Shown: in pieces, positions 34,749 to 46,859 of the stretch | Numbering within the stretch: the stretch's first letter is position 1 | Layout of the letters: each line of letters starts with the position of its first letter | Source of the DNA: Clytia hemisphaerica | Lineage: Eukaryota > Cnidaria > Hydrozoa > Leptothecata > Clytiidae | Assembly: GCA_902728285.1 (NCBI GenBank) | Contig: CACVBU010000391.1 | Span: forward strand, 62,001 to 126,000 | Length of the DNA: 64,000 nucleotides | Direction: 5' to 3' | Made by a program: the position numbers and the translations under genes | The notes under the pieces: model-generated | What the model was told of the DNA's origin: nothing | The model's input: the letters and a program-made list of their open reading frames with translations, nothing else | Database searches by the model: none

Positions 34749-34786
34749 GTAAAGTAACCCAGATGTAGTTTTTAGAAAAAAATACG

Positions 34787-37700
34787 ATGAGTGATCAAGG
34801 TAAATCAAACATTAACAAACAACAACATTACATTCTTTCAAATCGTGGTGTTGTAAATAGAGATAATGGAGCCAGTAGTATGAACCGTTCCGGGCAATAC
34901 CAAGGGAGCCAAAACCTTCAAAGTAATGATTTGGAGACAGCATTTGAGAAAAAACTTGGAATTTCTAACATGATGGCCCTTGCAGAAGCTTCAGCAGGCG
35001 ATCGAAGATCTTATCCCAGAGTAGCTTCAACAAGTTCAAAGCATGCTTTTGCATTACAAAATATACGCAAAGATTTAGAAGATATGCCCCAACAACAAAT
35101 GTCAAATTGGCAACATTCTTTTGACAATGAACTTTCAAAAAGTGATTACAGAAGCAATTCCTACACAGACCTTCATCAATCCCATAGGTCAACAGACTTA
35201 TCAATATTGATGTCATATGGTTTGGATGAGGTTAGTTAGTTTTTTAATTAATTTTTGGTTGACTCGAGTTGAAAGTTTGATTGGTAGGACCCTCCTGGCG
35301 CTCTGGAAACGTCCGGAGCAAAAGTGCCATATTTTTCGTGCTCTGGAACACCGGAAGATTCCAAAGCACTTCATGTGTTCCGTAGCACGATTTTATTCTT
35401 TTATTATTCACGATATTATTCTGAGAAGTTGAATCTTACTCAAAAAATGATAGCAATAAAGCTCTGACGTCTAAAAGTGTGGGGACAGAGCATACCCAGA
35501 CCCTTTTCTAAGTCCAGTAAGTCATTCCAGTACATTGAGATTGTCTTGAAAAATCTGTGTCTCACGAAGCCAAAATACCGTCAACTGCTCTAACTTGGGA
35601 CTATCTGACAAAACATGGGACGACAATTCGGCCACCATTTCTCCGAACCTCCAAAGTCATTTGATTTGAGTTAATAAACAGCGTATTAAAAAATACACCA
35701 TTTCTCTTTCGCACCGAGTAGGCTTTTAAATCGAAATATGAAAAAAATCTGTAGTGGAAAACACGCGAATGGTTGGAACGAAGAAGACCAAATTAGTGGC
35801 AAAACGATGTAGCCTTTGACGTCACTCGCGCGGCAAGTTACAGACTCGTTATTTGTTAATCCCATCAGGTGATAAGGTGGTTAGGCGCGTGCGTTCTCTA
35901 ATTCTCCAATCGGCGTCCGGTCATTTTGAATGAAAACAAAAAAGTTAAAAAGGGTGTGGATCATGTTCAAAAATAGTGTGACATTTAGTGAACTCAAAAA
36001 TATAGTATTTCTTGAATAACTTGAAAAATATTTCAAATATAACGTTGAAATTTTATATGATGATCGGTATTTACACAAAGAACATATTTTGATGAAAAAA
36101 ATGGTAAAATGAGTAAAATGTGTGGTTCCAGGTCCAAATATGTCCAAATATGTATTTTGTCAGCCACCTCAAAGGAGGAAATGGTTTGTTTGAAAATGAC
36201 ACTTGAATCGGTAACTAGAGGTATCATATTATCTCAAAACAGATAAAAGTGCAACATTTTGAAACTGGTTGGTTTCAAAAAGCCACCAGTGTTGTCAGCC
36301 ACATAAACGACTCATAGCTTATCTTGAAATATCTTGTAACCTAGTAAGCCACTTAATTTCGCTCCAAAACAATTGGAAAGGTTAATCATTCTACTTATCC
36401 TTGGTGAAAAAATAAACGGTTAGCCACCAAAAATACTCATTTTATTAACATAATTGTCAGCCAACTTTGAAAATGTCACAAAACAGGCCTTTATTTTTGA
36501 ACACGATGTGTGCTATCAGTGAAAGTTATCATGACACATTATGACAGAAAGTATGATTGATAAACTTGGTGGTGTTATCAAAACAAATTTGTTGTCAAAG
36601 AGATTTAACATTAAGTGGACATACAGGCCAGATATCAACAGTCCCATCAGGCTAGCTCTAAAGCAGTTAGGGAAACCATCTAGGATCCTGCCATTCTATA
36701 AGCCAGCAAAAACTAAATGCCACTTGTAAACTTAAGTTTCTTACTATTTTCCATCAAAAACAACCAAAAATATTGCTACTTCCCAAAGCTGGAGACCGAA
36801 ACAAATTATCTTCCAAGATTATGGCGCCCTTTTGGATCTATTGTTATGGCCATTTAAAATGATGGAAAGAGTTGCGGAAAGACGCAAAGGGGCGCCCGTT
36901 AGCTTCGAGGGTGGTAACGCCAAAACGCCCAATTTGATCTTCCAACAAAAGGCGAGTTAGTTACCGCGCGAGTTACGTCATACACTCCACCGCAGGGCAC
37001 AACAAACGGTTTTTTTGAAGATTAAGAAGATAAGAAGATAAAAAATGTGCTGGATAATTTTTATTGTAACAGTTTGGTCAATCATTGCTGAAAGTTTGAA
37101 AAGCTTTTTCCGATGCAAAAAAAATTTTCAGCAAATTAAAAGCACAGTGTGCTTATATATTCTATGTTTGCTACATTGTCTAGGCTAAAAAAAGTGCGAA
37201 AAGACACAAACGTCATTTTTTTAATGAGTGTTGTTATGATTTTTTAGATCGCGGTTGCGTACAGGAACTCGCCAAATGTTCCTAACTGTAAAGCTCTAAA
37301 ACAGCAACTAATAACATGAAAACAAGAATATGATTCTTCAATGGGAATCAAAACTATAAAGTGCAGTTACAAACATCAATATGTCAGATCCAGCAACATT
37401 AATAACAGCACTGTCATCATTGACAATGAAACAAAGGATTTTTTGTCAAGAGTCTTGAAAACATTCCAACAACTTCCATAGAAATGGTCTGTCACAGCTT
37501 AGTCTATTATTTTTAATGCAGTCTGAGGATTGAGCCGAGAACACTCGCAGAATGCTCACAGAACCCCTGCAAGCTCCTGTGCGAGTGAAAAACTTTATTC
37601 TGTCAATGATCTTCTCAAGCAAAGAGACGCGAAGCTATTCTAGAAGATTTACAATAGTGCTGCGGATCATTAGTGGATAGTTTTCAATTATCATTATTCC

Positions 37701-40700
37701 TTTATTTTCATTCCTAGAAATTTTGCAAAAAAAGGAAAAATACTATTTTTTCTGCTCTATTCACATACTGAATTTGAAAAATCTTCTATGTGGCAATTCT
37801 TTTGCAAACTTTAAAAAAACTAATTTTTGTTCCGCTTTTGCGGGACTTTAGCTTAAGTGCTTGCTTGCAGCATAGCGTACAAAGTCCAAATATGCGTTTC
37901 CCCTAATTTTTGTATGAAGAATTGAGTCTATACTGCCCATGTTTCAACCTATCGTCCCAAGTAGAGCAGTTGACGGTACAAAACTAACAGTCTTGGAAAT
38001 CTTCTTTATTACTCACTTAACTTCTGATATCTAAACATGCAATTACATGGCTATCAAAATTGTAGAATTTTTTAAGGGCAGAATTACACGCTTATCACTG
38101 TTTGAATGAGTATTAAGCATGTACAGTATGTGGCCCTCAAAAAGTCGATCAAATTTAAAATTTCTCTAAAATCTAGAGGAAAAGACGTTTTACAAAGATT
38201 TTTGCTGCATGAAAAACTTTAACATCTCTACTTTATTTCCCAGAAGTTCCTTTTCAAAATTTTTAATTTCAACAATATATTCAATCCCTTAAAGATAGGT
38301 AGCTTTTTTCTAATGGCCCCCAAAACGGAGGTTTTCAAATTTAGCGATTTCTCAAGATATCTTTAAGATATGAATACAAAATTTTGACCATAGTTTTGAA
38401 ATGTGATTTGGAGGGTTTTGGGCATAAATTTGTTTGTTAACATTTCTACAGTATACCCCTGGTTGTCAAAACGGAGGTTTGGGGCCCCCAAAACGTAGGC
38501 GTAGTTAAAATCAAATTATTAAGCCCAGTGGTAATAGGGGGAGAAACTATGAACATATTCGTGTTTTCCCTTAAATGTAAAGTTCATGATTTTTATAAAA
38601 TATTTCAAGATTTTCGATGATGCAAAACTGTCCAAACTGAAAATTTAGAAATTTTCAAAATGACAATTTTGATTTAACAATGTCTTAATCAAGTTTCTGA
38701 AAACCAATCTGTTTTGAAAATAGTTCCATTCATGTATGGAATATGCTGTGAAAATTTTAGAAAAACAGCTTAACTGGAACTGAAAATATTAAGCTTTAAA
38801 GGTATTTTTCTCTTACATTTTGCAAAAAAATGACAGAATTTGCCGTTTTTGCTGATTCAGCAAAATTTTTTGTTATAAACTATTATTTCAAGCTAATAGG
38901 AATGGAATTCCAAGATTTTTAGCTTTTTTTATATTTAGAATTTTCGGTTATATCAATGCTGATTCTATGGCCCCAAAACACTGGTTGACCTTTAAGATGC
39001 TATATCTTTTACCCATCCTCTAAAGTCACAGATGTATCTGCATTTTCTGAAAGGCATTAGGTGTAGAAAGTTTCCTATACCCCATTTTCATAACTTATTT
39101 TCATTATTTAAGGAGGTACAGTGAGTTATACAGGGGGGGGGCACGCAGTTACTACAAGACAGTATGACACTTACTACCGTGGTGGTACTGTATTCAGAAG
39201 TTATGAAAACAGTTACTACACAGTGTAGTAACTGCTGTTTGGGGGTGGTGCCAAACACTAAAACTAGCACTTTTGGTGTAGTAAGTGCTTATATTTTAAT
39301 TCTTTTTAAAGAACTTTCAAAATTTTTCACAAAAAATGAATTTTTTTGTGAAAAAATTCTTTGTTAAAAAAAATATTTTTGTTATAAATGGACGAAAAAA
39401 ATTTGAAATTTTCTCAGGCCCAACTTTGAAATTATGCTTTCCGTAATTATCATTAAAATGTTCTCAACAGCTGTTAACCAAGTAAATTAAAAGAAAATCT
39501 AGCACAAAATGGTATTAAGTTGAAAAATAATCGCAATTTAGGGTAATTTGGAGTATGTTTTTGATGATATCACTCAAAAACAGGGGTGGTACCTGGAAAT
39601 CTTTTCATAAAACAGTTACTACCAAGGTGTAGTAACTGCAAAGGGTGGTGGTCCTGAAAAAAAGTGTTGAAAAAGCACTTACTACACATCATGTCTTGTA
39701 GTAACTGCGTGCCCCCCCCCCTGAGTTATATGCAATTTTTACCTAATTTTGGTGTTAAAATATTTTCTTCAGATGCAAATATGTTATTTTGAAGCTGTCT
39801 CAAACTATCAAAAACATGCTCATTTTTAAGTATGACCATCATTCTTTCAAACAAAAATCGTCTAATTCTGATAAATCTACAGGTCAGAATTCTAATTTTA
39901 ATGATGACCTACGTTTTGGGGGCTGTCTCCGTTTTGGGGGCCGTCTCCGTTTTGGGGGCCATATACTGTGTGTAATTGTATCCTATATTAACCAGTCTAT
40001 AATTTTGAAAAAAACTTTATTTATTTGTGACCAGACTCCCCCCATTTGCTACAATCAATTTTTCCCAATCTATGATCAATGGATAACCAATCAGTTGATT
40101 GGACATTGATTGATTCTGATAATAGATAGGTAATCGAGCCTATTCTAAAATCCTGAGTATCAATTGATCATCGATTGGATTTTCATCAATTGGCTATCAA
40201 TTGTGATCAATTGATCAGATTAGAGCCAATCGCAGGGGTCAAACTCTGCATAAAATCATAAAACATTGCTCCGAATGGGGTTCTAGGTCCCCCCTAAGTT
40301 TTAGGTCCCCCCACTTTTCAGTAAGGTTCAGGTCCCAGTTGAAAAGCAAAACATTTGAATAGCTTCGCAAAAATGGAATGTCTTCTTTTTGTGGTGTGTG
40401 TACCACCCCCTCTCGCACGCAGATAAAAATAAAACTGTAGAATATTTAAAAATAGAACATTAAAACCAAACAAAAAAATATTTTTACAATTTCTTTATTA
40501 TTGTAATTAGCCCCCAGAACTTTAGTGCAGCCCCCCCCACTTTTTTAGCCCCCCCCCCTGAGTTTAAAAAATGAGACAGCTCCCACCCACTTTTAGGCCA
40601 ACTTTAGATTTACACCCCCCCCAAATAAGTGGGGGTGGGGCGGAGTCATGTAAAATGGCATAAAATTTGACTTTAGTTCAGAATTAGCATAAAAAAGCAT

Positions 40701-43700
40701 GAAATAAAATGCCTTGGCATAATGAGCATAAAATTTTAAATCTCTTACACAAATTTTGAGTTGAAAATAGCTCACTTTGGGCAATGATGTAAAAATAATA
40801 GATAACCAACTACCTCTAGAAGGCACTTCTCCCAAGAGAACAACCATTGTTTTCCTATTGAAATGAGCACTCCTTTAAATAGCTCTGTGTGCAGTGCGTG
40901 TTATGCTTTTAGCTAGATTTTGACACACTTTTTGACATCCACTGAATTGATAGAAAATTTGAATTGTTATTTACTGCAAATTTTGGATTTTTTTTCAAAA
41001 GATAAAGGTACCAATCTTTAGACAAATTGACTACGGATCGGCCTGATACCACTTAATCTTCATCTGGATAAATAAACGCTCATAAAATGATGTTATCTGA
41101 AAAATATATGTGTGATTTGAAGTGCGATATCTCACGAATGAAAAGTGCATGAAGGTTGCCTGATACAAAATAAACAGATGAATGTTTATAGAACAATAAT
41201 ATCTAATTAAAAAATTCCTTCTGTGAGGCTGCCTATAGGAAAATACACTTTTTCTAACCCAAATTTTGGAAAAGTATACATCACGTGATCGATTCTGTCC
41301 AATAGAAGGTTGCAAATGAAGCAAGTTTTTATTTAATTGCACTTTTTACGATGCAAAATGTCATTAATATTTTTACAACCATAACACGGATGTTTTTTGA
41401 GAATCAAGGGTAGTTGGTTATCTATTATTTTTACATCGTTGCTTTGGGTAATTCTAGAGGCATGTCATGGTGAGAGAAAGCCCTATCCCATATCCCATAT
41501 TACTTTAGGTTCATGTTTTATTGCTTATTCAATACAATATCGGTTCACAGCCCTTTTTACATTCAAATTGTAATTAACCCCTTTGTTTTTTTCATACAAA
41601 CTTTGAAATTTTCAAATTGTTCCAATTTCTCCTAATCCACTTTCAACCCTTTGTACTTTAGTTTGACACACATGAAGCTTAGCCCTAATTTATTTAACTT
41701 TTAATTTTGTAATGAGAAGGTTTTGAGGCAGGAGCAATCTCAACTGGGCTGGATTGTAAATGTGCAATAACACACAGGCGTAAATTTTAACTGTGTAATT
41801 GCACGGCTTGCGGCCTCAGGAGTTAGGTACAATTAAGAGGTTTCTCCAGACGGACTAAAAACCAATCAAGGAGCCTCCCAGCGCTCTGGAAACTTACAGA
41901 GTTTTCCGGAGTAGCTAAAAACACTATTTTTCTCTCAAGAAAGTTTCGGAGCTCTTCTAGTGCTATAAATATCGAAATATCGAAACTACCATGAGTCGGC
42001 TGATTTTTTTTAAATACGCACGTGCGCAGTTAGTTTTCACATGTGCTGATAACTTCCTCCGGAACACAGGAAGTGCAACAGAACGTTTCGGAGATTCTGG
42101 TGCAGACTAATCCCTGAAAATCGTGCTCCGGACTGCTCCGGAACATCGGAAGTGCGGAAGAAACTGTACATTTGTTCATTTCTATATTAAATGAGATCAT
42201 AGTAAATCTGATACAACTAGTACTGGCTAGTACAAAATGAACAAAATCTTAGAAGTAAGACCACAAATTTTGGTTGCAAAAAAGTTTTTAACAAAGTAGT
42301 AGTAGTAAGTAATTCTGCGACCGCAGTCGGAGGCGACCCGAAGGCTCCTCTTTCAATAGCTATCTACTCGAAGGTAGGGGAGGGTGCCACTCTTTCTCCC
42401 TGGATTGCTCTGCTTACCCTTGATCCTTCTCTTAATTGCTGAGCATCAATCAGAGAGGCATCAAGTACGATTTTGAGAATTTTTGGTATGACCCGGCTGA
42501 GGTTTGAACCCACAACCTTGCGAATCATAGCCGGATGCTCTACCACTGTACTACGGTTGCTTCTAAAAGAATCTTTTCACTTTATTTTATAGAACTCGGC
42601 AAAAGAAGCTCTTTGCTTGTATCCAAATAAAAGCATTGACTATATCATCGATCTGCTGAAAAGGAACAATGTTTTTAACAACACACACCGTGCAACGCCA
42701 ACTCAGAGACTGTTTGGAGTAACCCAGAATGGTCCAAGAAGTCAAAACATACCTATGACCAACGGTCGCTCTGCTTTACATAATAATGGACAACCAACAA
42801 TGAGATACCAATCTGAAACCTTACGTTCCCATAATGCGAATGATGGAGTAGGCTTCCAAGTATCAGCACAATACCCTGAACGACCAATCTCTGGGAGCTA
42901 TATGTCTGATGGAGACACCATTTCATTAGATTCCGGGATGAGTCAATCATCACGTTATTACGATAAACCGTCAGTTACGTTGAGACAAAAACCTGATCGT
43001 GCCTTAGCAAATCAACAACGACCATGGTCTGTTGAAATATTGCACAAAAACGTGATGGATGAAAGTAACAAGCGGAGTTACATGGAGGCCTACGCACATA
43101 AACCACCGCCACCCTATCCTGGGTCAACTAAGAACTCTTTAAATCGAATCTCAAGCCAAGAAGGTGAATTTCAAGCAGTAAAAAACACTCCAATCACAGT
43201 CATCTTTGATCAGGAAAATGAGAGAGTCAATGTTGTTGGAGGAATTCCAGATGGCTTTGAGAGTACCAACCCTTCATCTTCCTCTTCAGGTCAATCATCG
43301 CCACCCGCATCTCAGAAGCATCCACCGCCCTACAATTACCTTAAACAATATAACAACCCACCAAATGGTCAACAAAAATCTTCACATTCAAAACCTCCAG
43401 TAGTAGTGCAAGGTAACTTCAATACCAACAAGAAACCAACAGTCACCTATGCTATTCCTACGCCCAATGCTAGTAAATCTTCCGTGGATGAGAAATTTAA
43501 ACCAATCTCAGAATCTTTAAAAAGTGATCGTGGTTCACCACCGCCGTACCCAGGCTCAAACTCGTCAACTACATCTAGCAATCGTGTTTCTCTGAATGTG
43601 GACGATCTTGAAAGCTCTGTCGGATACTACTCGACCCAATCATCTTCACAATCTGCAGCATCTTCTGTTAAAGATAATGATTCAACTTCAAGCACATCAC

Positions 43701-45803
43701 CAGTTCCAGGGGATGATGTTGAGCGATCTTATTCACCGCTCCCAGTAATTCAATCCCTGACTTTGAACAGTAATTACGATAAGACAATGATTATTCACCA
43801 GAAAAACCAAATTGATTTTGATGAAGTGAGTACGGACGAAACAGATGAAGCTTTTTCCACAAGGTTAAAACATTATACCCCTCAAGCGTACAAGTTTTAT
43901 ATGGAACAGCATGTTGAAAACTTATTTAAACAACAAGAACAACGCAAAATACGGAGGCAACAGTTAGAGGCTGAAATGTCTCGAGTTAGACTACCTATTC
44001 AAGCACAGGAACAAATGAGAAAACTTCTAAATCAAAAGGAATCAAATTATATTCGTCTTAGACGTGCTAAAATGGACAAGTCAATGTTTACTAAAATAAA
44101 AGTTGTCGGAGTTGGTGCTTTTGGTGAAGTGAGTTTAGTCAGGAAAAAAGAAACTAATGCTTATTATGCCATGAAAACTTTGAGAAAGAGTGAAGTATTA
44201 CGTCGAAACCAGGTTGCTCATGTCAAAGCAGAACGTGACATTCTTGCCGAAGCTGACAATGAATGGGTAGTCAAGCTTTATTATTCTTTCCAAAACCAGC
44301 AATATTTATACTTTGTGATGGATTACGTCCCAGGTGGTGATCTCATGGCTCTATTGATTAAGTTCGGAATTTTCAATGAACCCTTAGCTCGATTCTACAT
44401 CTCTGAATTGGTACTGGCCATCGAGTCTGTTCATAAGCTTGGTTTTATTCACCGTGACATAAAGCCAGACAATATTTTAATCGATAAAAACGGACATATT
44501 AAACTGACTGATTTCGGACTTTGCACGGGCTTTCGTTGGACGCATGATTCAAAGTATTATCAGCCGGAACCGGAAGGAGGTGGTCATACACGGCAATATT
44601 CGATGGAACCAGAAGGGGGATGGGAATCGCTCATGGACGACACTAATTGTAATTGCAAAAACCATCGGATGCAATACGATCTCCTTAAACCGCTACAAAG
44701 ACGTAAATTACGCCGTCATATGAGATGTCAAGCTCATTCGTTGGTCGGCACCCCAAATTACATCGCACCAGAAGTGTTGATGCGTATCCCTTATGGTCAA
44801 CAATGTGATTGGTGGTCGGTTGGTGTCATCATGTACGAAATGTTAATCGGTCAGCCACCCTTCCTAGCACAATCTCCTGCTGAAACACAGTTTAAGGTGA
44901 AGATACTTGTTTCTCCACAGCTGTGAATTGAAAAATTATTTAGCTTCTGTTTTTCTTAGCTTCTGTTAGAAACTAGTGTCTACTCCTATATCAGGGTCGC
45001 ACTATGCTTAGCATTCTATTGTTTTCAAACAATAAAGCTATTGTTTAGGTACCAAAAACTGAGCCTGTATATGCTTATAAACACTGCTCTTATAGAAAAA
45101 AAACATTTAGTTCTCGCTTCGGTGGTAATTGCCCTATCGTGTTTTAATGCTTTGACGTCATTCCAAAGATATGGAATAAACAAATATAATTTCAGGGACA
45201 AGGCCAATTGAAAAGGCTTGACAATTGAACAAAAACTGATAACAAACTTACAATCTTTGTTTACAGGTCATCAACTGGCGTCAAATTCTAAACATTCCAA
45301 GGAACCGATTGGAACCAGAAGCGGAAGATCTAATCAGGAAGCTGTGCTCTGATCCTAACGAACGAATTGGAAAAGATGACGCAGAACAAATCAAACTTCA
45401 TCCATACTTCGATGGTGTTGACTTTCTAACCCTACATGCAGAGAAAGCACCTCATGTCCCAACAATAAAGAATGCAACTGATACATCGAATTTTGATCCC
45501 GTCCCCGAAGCTATGATCGAGGACGACTTTGAAGACCACGCAGAGAAAAACAACGTTAAAACAAACAAAGAAGGACCTGAGTATGCTTTCTACGAGTTCA
45601 CGTTTCGACATTTCTTTGATGATGGCGGACTTGTTAATCCTAACCCTAATACTGAATTCGAGGTCTCTGAAACGAATGAGAATCCGAAACAAGCTAGCAA
45701 ACGTGGTGCTGCGTCTGTTGGTAATAATTCAATGACTGTTCCTTCTAAAGTTTCCGCAAGTTCGTCCAGTACATCAGAAGAGAAAACACCGATATATGTA
45801 TAA
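34787..45803 (+). CDS. LATS1: LATS/Warts, Hippo-pathway AGC/NDR-family kinase
   Basis: Three coding exons (34787-35230, 42593-44896, 45267-45803), in phase, 1094 residues. LATS phosphorylates YAP/Yorkie after activation by Hippo/MST and MOB1. The N-terminus has a short conserved block ([12 protein letters not shown]), and a UBA domain at about 134-172 is split by intron 1. Three PPxY motifs (Tyr 323, 395, 467) for WW-domain partners lie in a Ser/Pro-rich linker. A basic helical MOB1-binding region (about 575-640) precedes the kinase from about 647: GVGAFGEV loop, Lys676, HRD Asp770, DFG Asp788, then the long NDR-type insert and activation-loop [14 protein letters not shown] with Ser864. The C-terminal hydrophobic motif [10 protein letters not shown] carries Thr1028, and the protein ends in IYV as in vertebrate LATS. 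The symbol is by family, since a single invertebrate gene is pre-duplication LATS1/2. AATAAA at 45964-45969 follows the stop. Confidence 0.95.
35285..35420. repeat. CTCCTGGCGCTCTGGAAAC repeat, copy 1
   Basis: CTCCTGGCGCTCTGGAAACG, GTCCGGAGC and GGAACACCGGAAG here resemble CTCCCAGCGCTCTGGAAAC, CCGGAGTAG and GGAACACAGGAAGTGC at 41868-42170. Both copies are in LATS intron 1 in the same sense. Ends are not defined. Confidence 0.45.
35576..37978. mobile_element. 2.4-kb TIR element in LATS intron 1
   Basis: TACCGTCAACTGCTCTAACT...GGGAC at the left is mirrored by GTCCCAAGTAGAGCAGTTGA...CGGTA at the right, with TA at both edges. The part at about 36505-36647 matches the element copy at 2014-2195, which lacks the block 36648-37935. 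The small ORF at 36541-36729 overlaps this conserved region but has no recognised domain. Confidence 0.75.
36648..37935. mobile_element. 1.29-kb insertion inside the TIR element, TSD CCCAT
   Basis: CCCAT is present at 36643-36647 and again at 37936-37940. The copy at 2014-2195 has CCCAT only once, directly joined to the right terminus. The insert begins CAGGCTAGC and ends ATACTG, so it has CAG...CTG edges with weak inverted similarity. No coding capacity is recognised. Confidence 0.65.
38124..39969. mobile_element. 1.85-kb element with CAGTATRTGGCCC ends in LATS intron 1
   Basis: CAGTATGTGGCCCTCAAAA at the left is answered by TTTTGGGGGCCATATACTG at the right. Near both ends GGCCCCCAAAACGGAG-type motifs repeat (38316, 38463-38505, 39908-39960), again a short-array terminal structure. 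The 593-bp MITE at 39131-39723 is nested inside. Confidence 0.65.
39131..39723 (-). mobile_element. 593-bp MITE, CAGGGGGGG ends, copy 2 (inverted)
   Basis: Flanked by the perfect 7-bp duplication AGTTATA (39124-39130 and 39724-39730). It is the reverse complement of the copy at 19051-19643 over its whole length with few visible differences and has exactly the same length, which indicates recent spread. Confidence 0.88.
40263..40651. mobile_element. TIR repeat (ACATKRCTCCG ends) in LATS intron 1, copy 2
   Basis: ACATTGCTCCGAATGGGG at the left and CCCACTT...GGGGCGGAGTCATGT at the right form the ends. GGTCCCCCC and GCCCCCCCC strings repeat inside both arms. Related in inverted sense to 26105-26535. 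Confidence 0.6.
40782..41441. mobile_element. Inverted-repeat element, 33-bp arms, LATS intron 1
   Basis: CAATGATGTAAAAATAATAG plus ATAACCAACTACC at 40782 is mirrored at 41409-41441 (GGTAGTTGGTTATC...ACATCGTTG) with one change. The 590 bp between the arms is AT-rich with no ORF of note on the + strand. The minus-strand ORF at 41031-41342 has no recognised domain. Confidence 0.65.
41868..42170. repeat. CTCCCAGCGCTCTGGAAAC repeat, copy 2
   Basis: Contains CTCCCAGCGCTCTGGAAAC, TTTTCCGGAGTAG, CTCCGGAACACAGGAAG and CTCCGGAACATCGGAAG, that is repeated CTCCGGAA/GGAAG units related to 35285-35420. Boundaries are uncertain. Confidence 0.45.
42299..42562 (-). mobile_element. tRNA-derived SINE in LATS intron 1
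   Basis: On the minus strand the head reads GCAACCGTAGTACAGTGGTA followed by GAGCATCCGG (A-box region), then GGTTGTGGGTTCAAACCTC (B-box). A roughly 190-bp body follows, ending in TGCGGTCGCAG and a short (TAC)n tail (CTTACTACTACTAC). The tRNA-like head with internal Pol III boxes, unrelated body and simple tail define a SINE. It ends 30 bp before LATS exon 2, so it sits in the polypyrimidine/branch-point neighbourhood. Confidence 0.75.
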
Positions 45804-45963
45804 ATTCGATTTCAATTTTGTTTGATTTTTCGTTTTCGTTAAACATTAGATTTTCCGGTTAGGTGGATTTTTGGAATGCAAATTGTGCAGTAGTTCTACA
45901 AATTTACACCACAAATGTTTTAAGTTAGTTTAGAACTTCAATCGCAAACTATTCTCAAGGGAT

Positions 45964-45969
45964 AATAAA
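45964..45969 (+). terminator. AATAAA polyadenylation signal of LATS
   Basis: AATAAA in GGGATAATAAAGGGTAC, 161 bp after the LATS stop codon. It is the first canonical hexamer downstream. Confidence 0.6.
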
Positions 45970-46064
45970 GGGTACTAAATAATTATTTGAGTAAATCTCT
46001 TGGAAATTGCATTTGCAAAAGTCGACTCGTCATAGTCCAAACGAATGGACGAATGTATGAACTT

Positions 46065-46247
46065 AAGGCTTGGGGACACAAGAAGATTTTTTCGCGTTGG
46101 TGCAATGCAACATGTTCTATCCTACCAACACAAGAAAAAATGTATGTGTCCCATGGTTTCTTTTTTGTTTCATGGGTTTCAGGGTGATGGGATGGAGCAT
46201 GTTACATTGCACCAACGCGAAAAAGACTTCTCGTGTCCCCAAGCCTT
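46065..46247. repeat. 183-bp fold-back repeat
   Basis: AAGGCTTGGGGACACAAGAA at the left is mirrored by TTCTCGTGTCCCCAAGCCTT at the right. The arms continue through CGCGTTGGTGCAATG and CATTGCACCAACGCG for about 58 bp around a loop of about 65 bp. Short ORFs running through it have no independent support. Confidence 0.75.
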
Positions 46248-46384
46248 TAAAGTAATTTAGGCCATTTTTTTCGATTATTCGAACTTAACTCAAACGGCCA
46301 CTTAAGTGACCTTGCTAGTTATGTTATGAAATATCGACTCTATAGTTAATCGACATAAAACAATAGAAGTATTTTTCAGTGTAC

Positions 46385-46634
46385 TACAGTGTGTCCCAAA
46401 AAAGTGAACAAATTTTTATGTTGAAAGTAAAATCCTCAAAACCCACTACCTGAACTACAATCAGTGACAAAATACTTGGCACAAAAGGGAAATTCACTGG
46501 GAAGTTTTGAAACCACAATCGATTTGCAAGTGCTCTAAAGTAGGTTTGAAGGGTAGAGTTTTAATGCTAGACTTAGGATAGATTAAGATTTTACTTTATA
46601 TAAAATGTTTTCCCTTTTTTTGGGACACAGTGTA
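46385..46634. mobile_element. Mariner-like MITE, TACAGTGTGTCCCAAAAAA
   Basis: TACAGTGTGTCCCAAAAAAG at the left and CTTTTTTTGGGACACAGTGTA at the right, with TA at both edges. These ends are typical of Tc1/mariner elements. 250 bp with no transposase. Confidence 0.75.
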
Positions 46635-46650
46635 TATATCTTGGAAATTC

Positions 46651-46859
46651 TACAGTGCCTCTATAAAAAAGTAAATAGCATTAAAGAAAAATCCTCAAAT
46701 TTATGATCCATTTTACGTTTTCTTGAAAACCTACCTAATTGTTTTGGAATAAATTGCCGAATGAATTGACTGGTTCTAACGATAGATTAGATGTTAATTA
46801 CCAAAAATATTTCAAGGATTTTTCTTTATATTCTATTACCTATACTGTCTGGTACTGTA
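46651..46859. mobile_element. MITE with TACAGTGCCTC ends
   Basis: TACAGTGCCTCTATAAAAAA with GAAAAATCCT inside the left end is answered by AGGATTTTTC and a GTACTGTA terminus. The inverted repeat is diverged. It lies 17 bp from the previous MITE. Confidence 0.55.
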
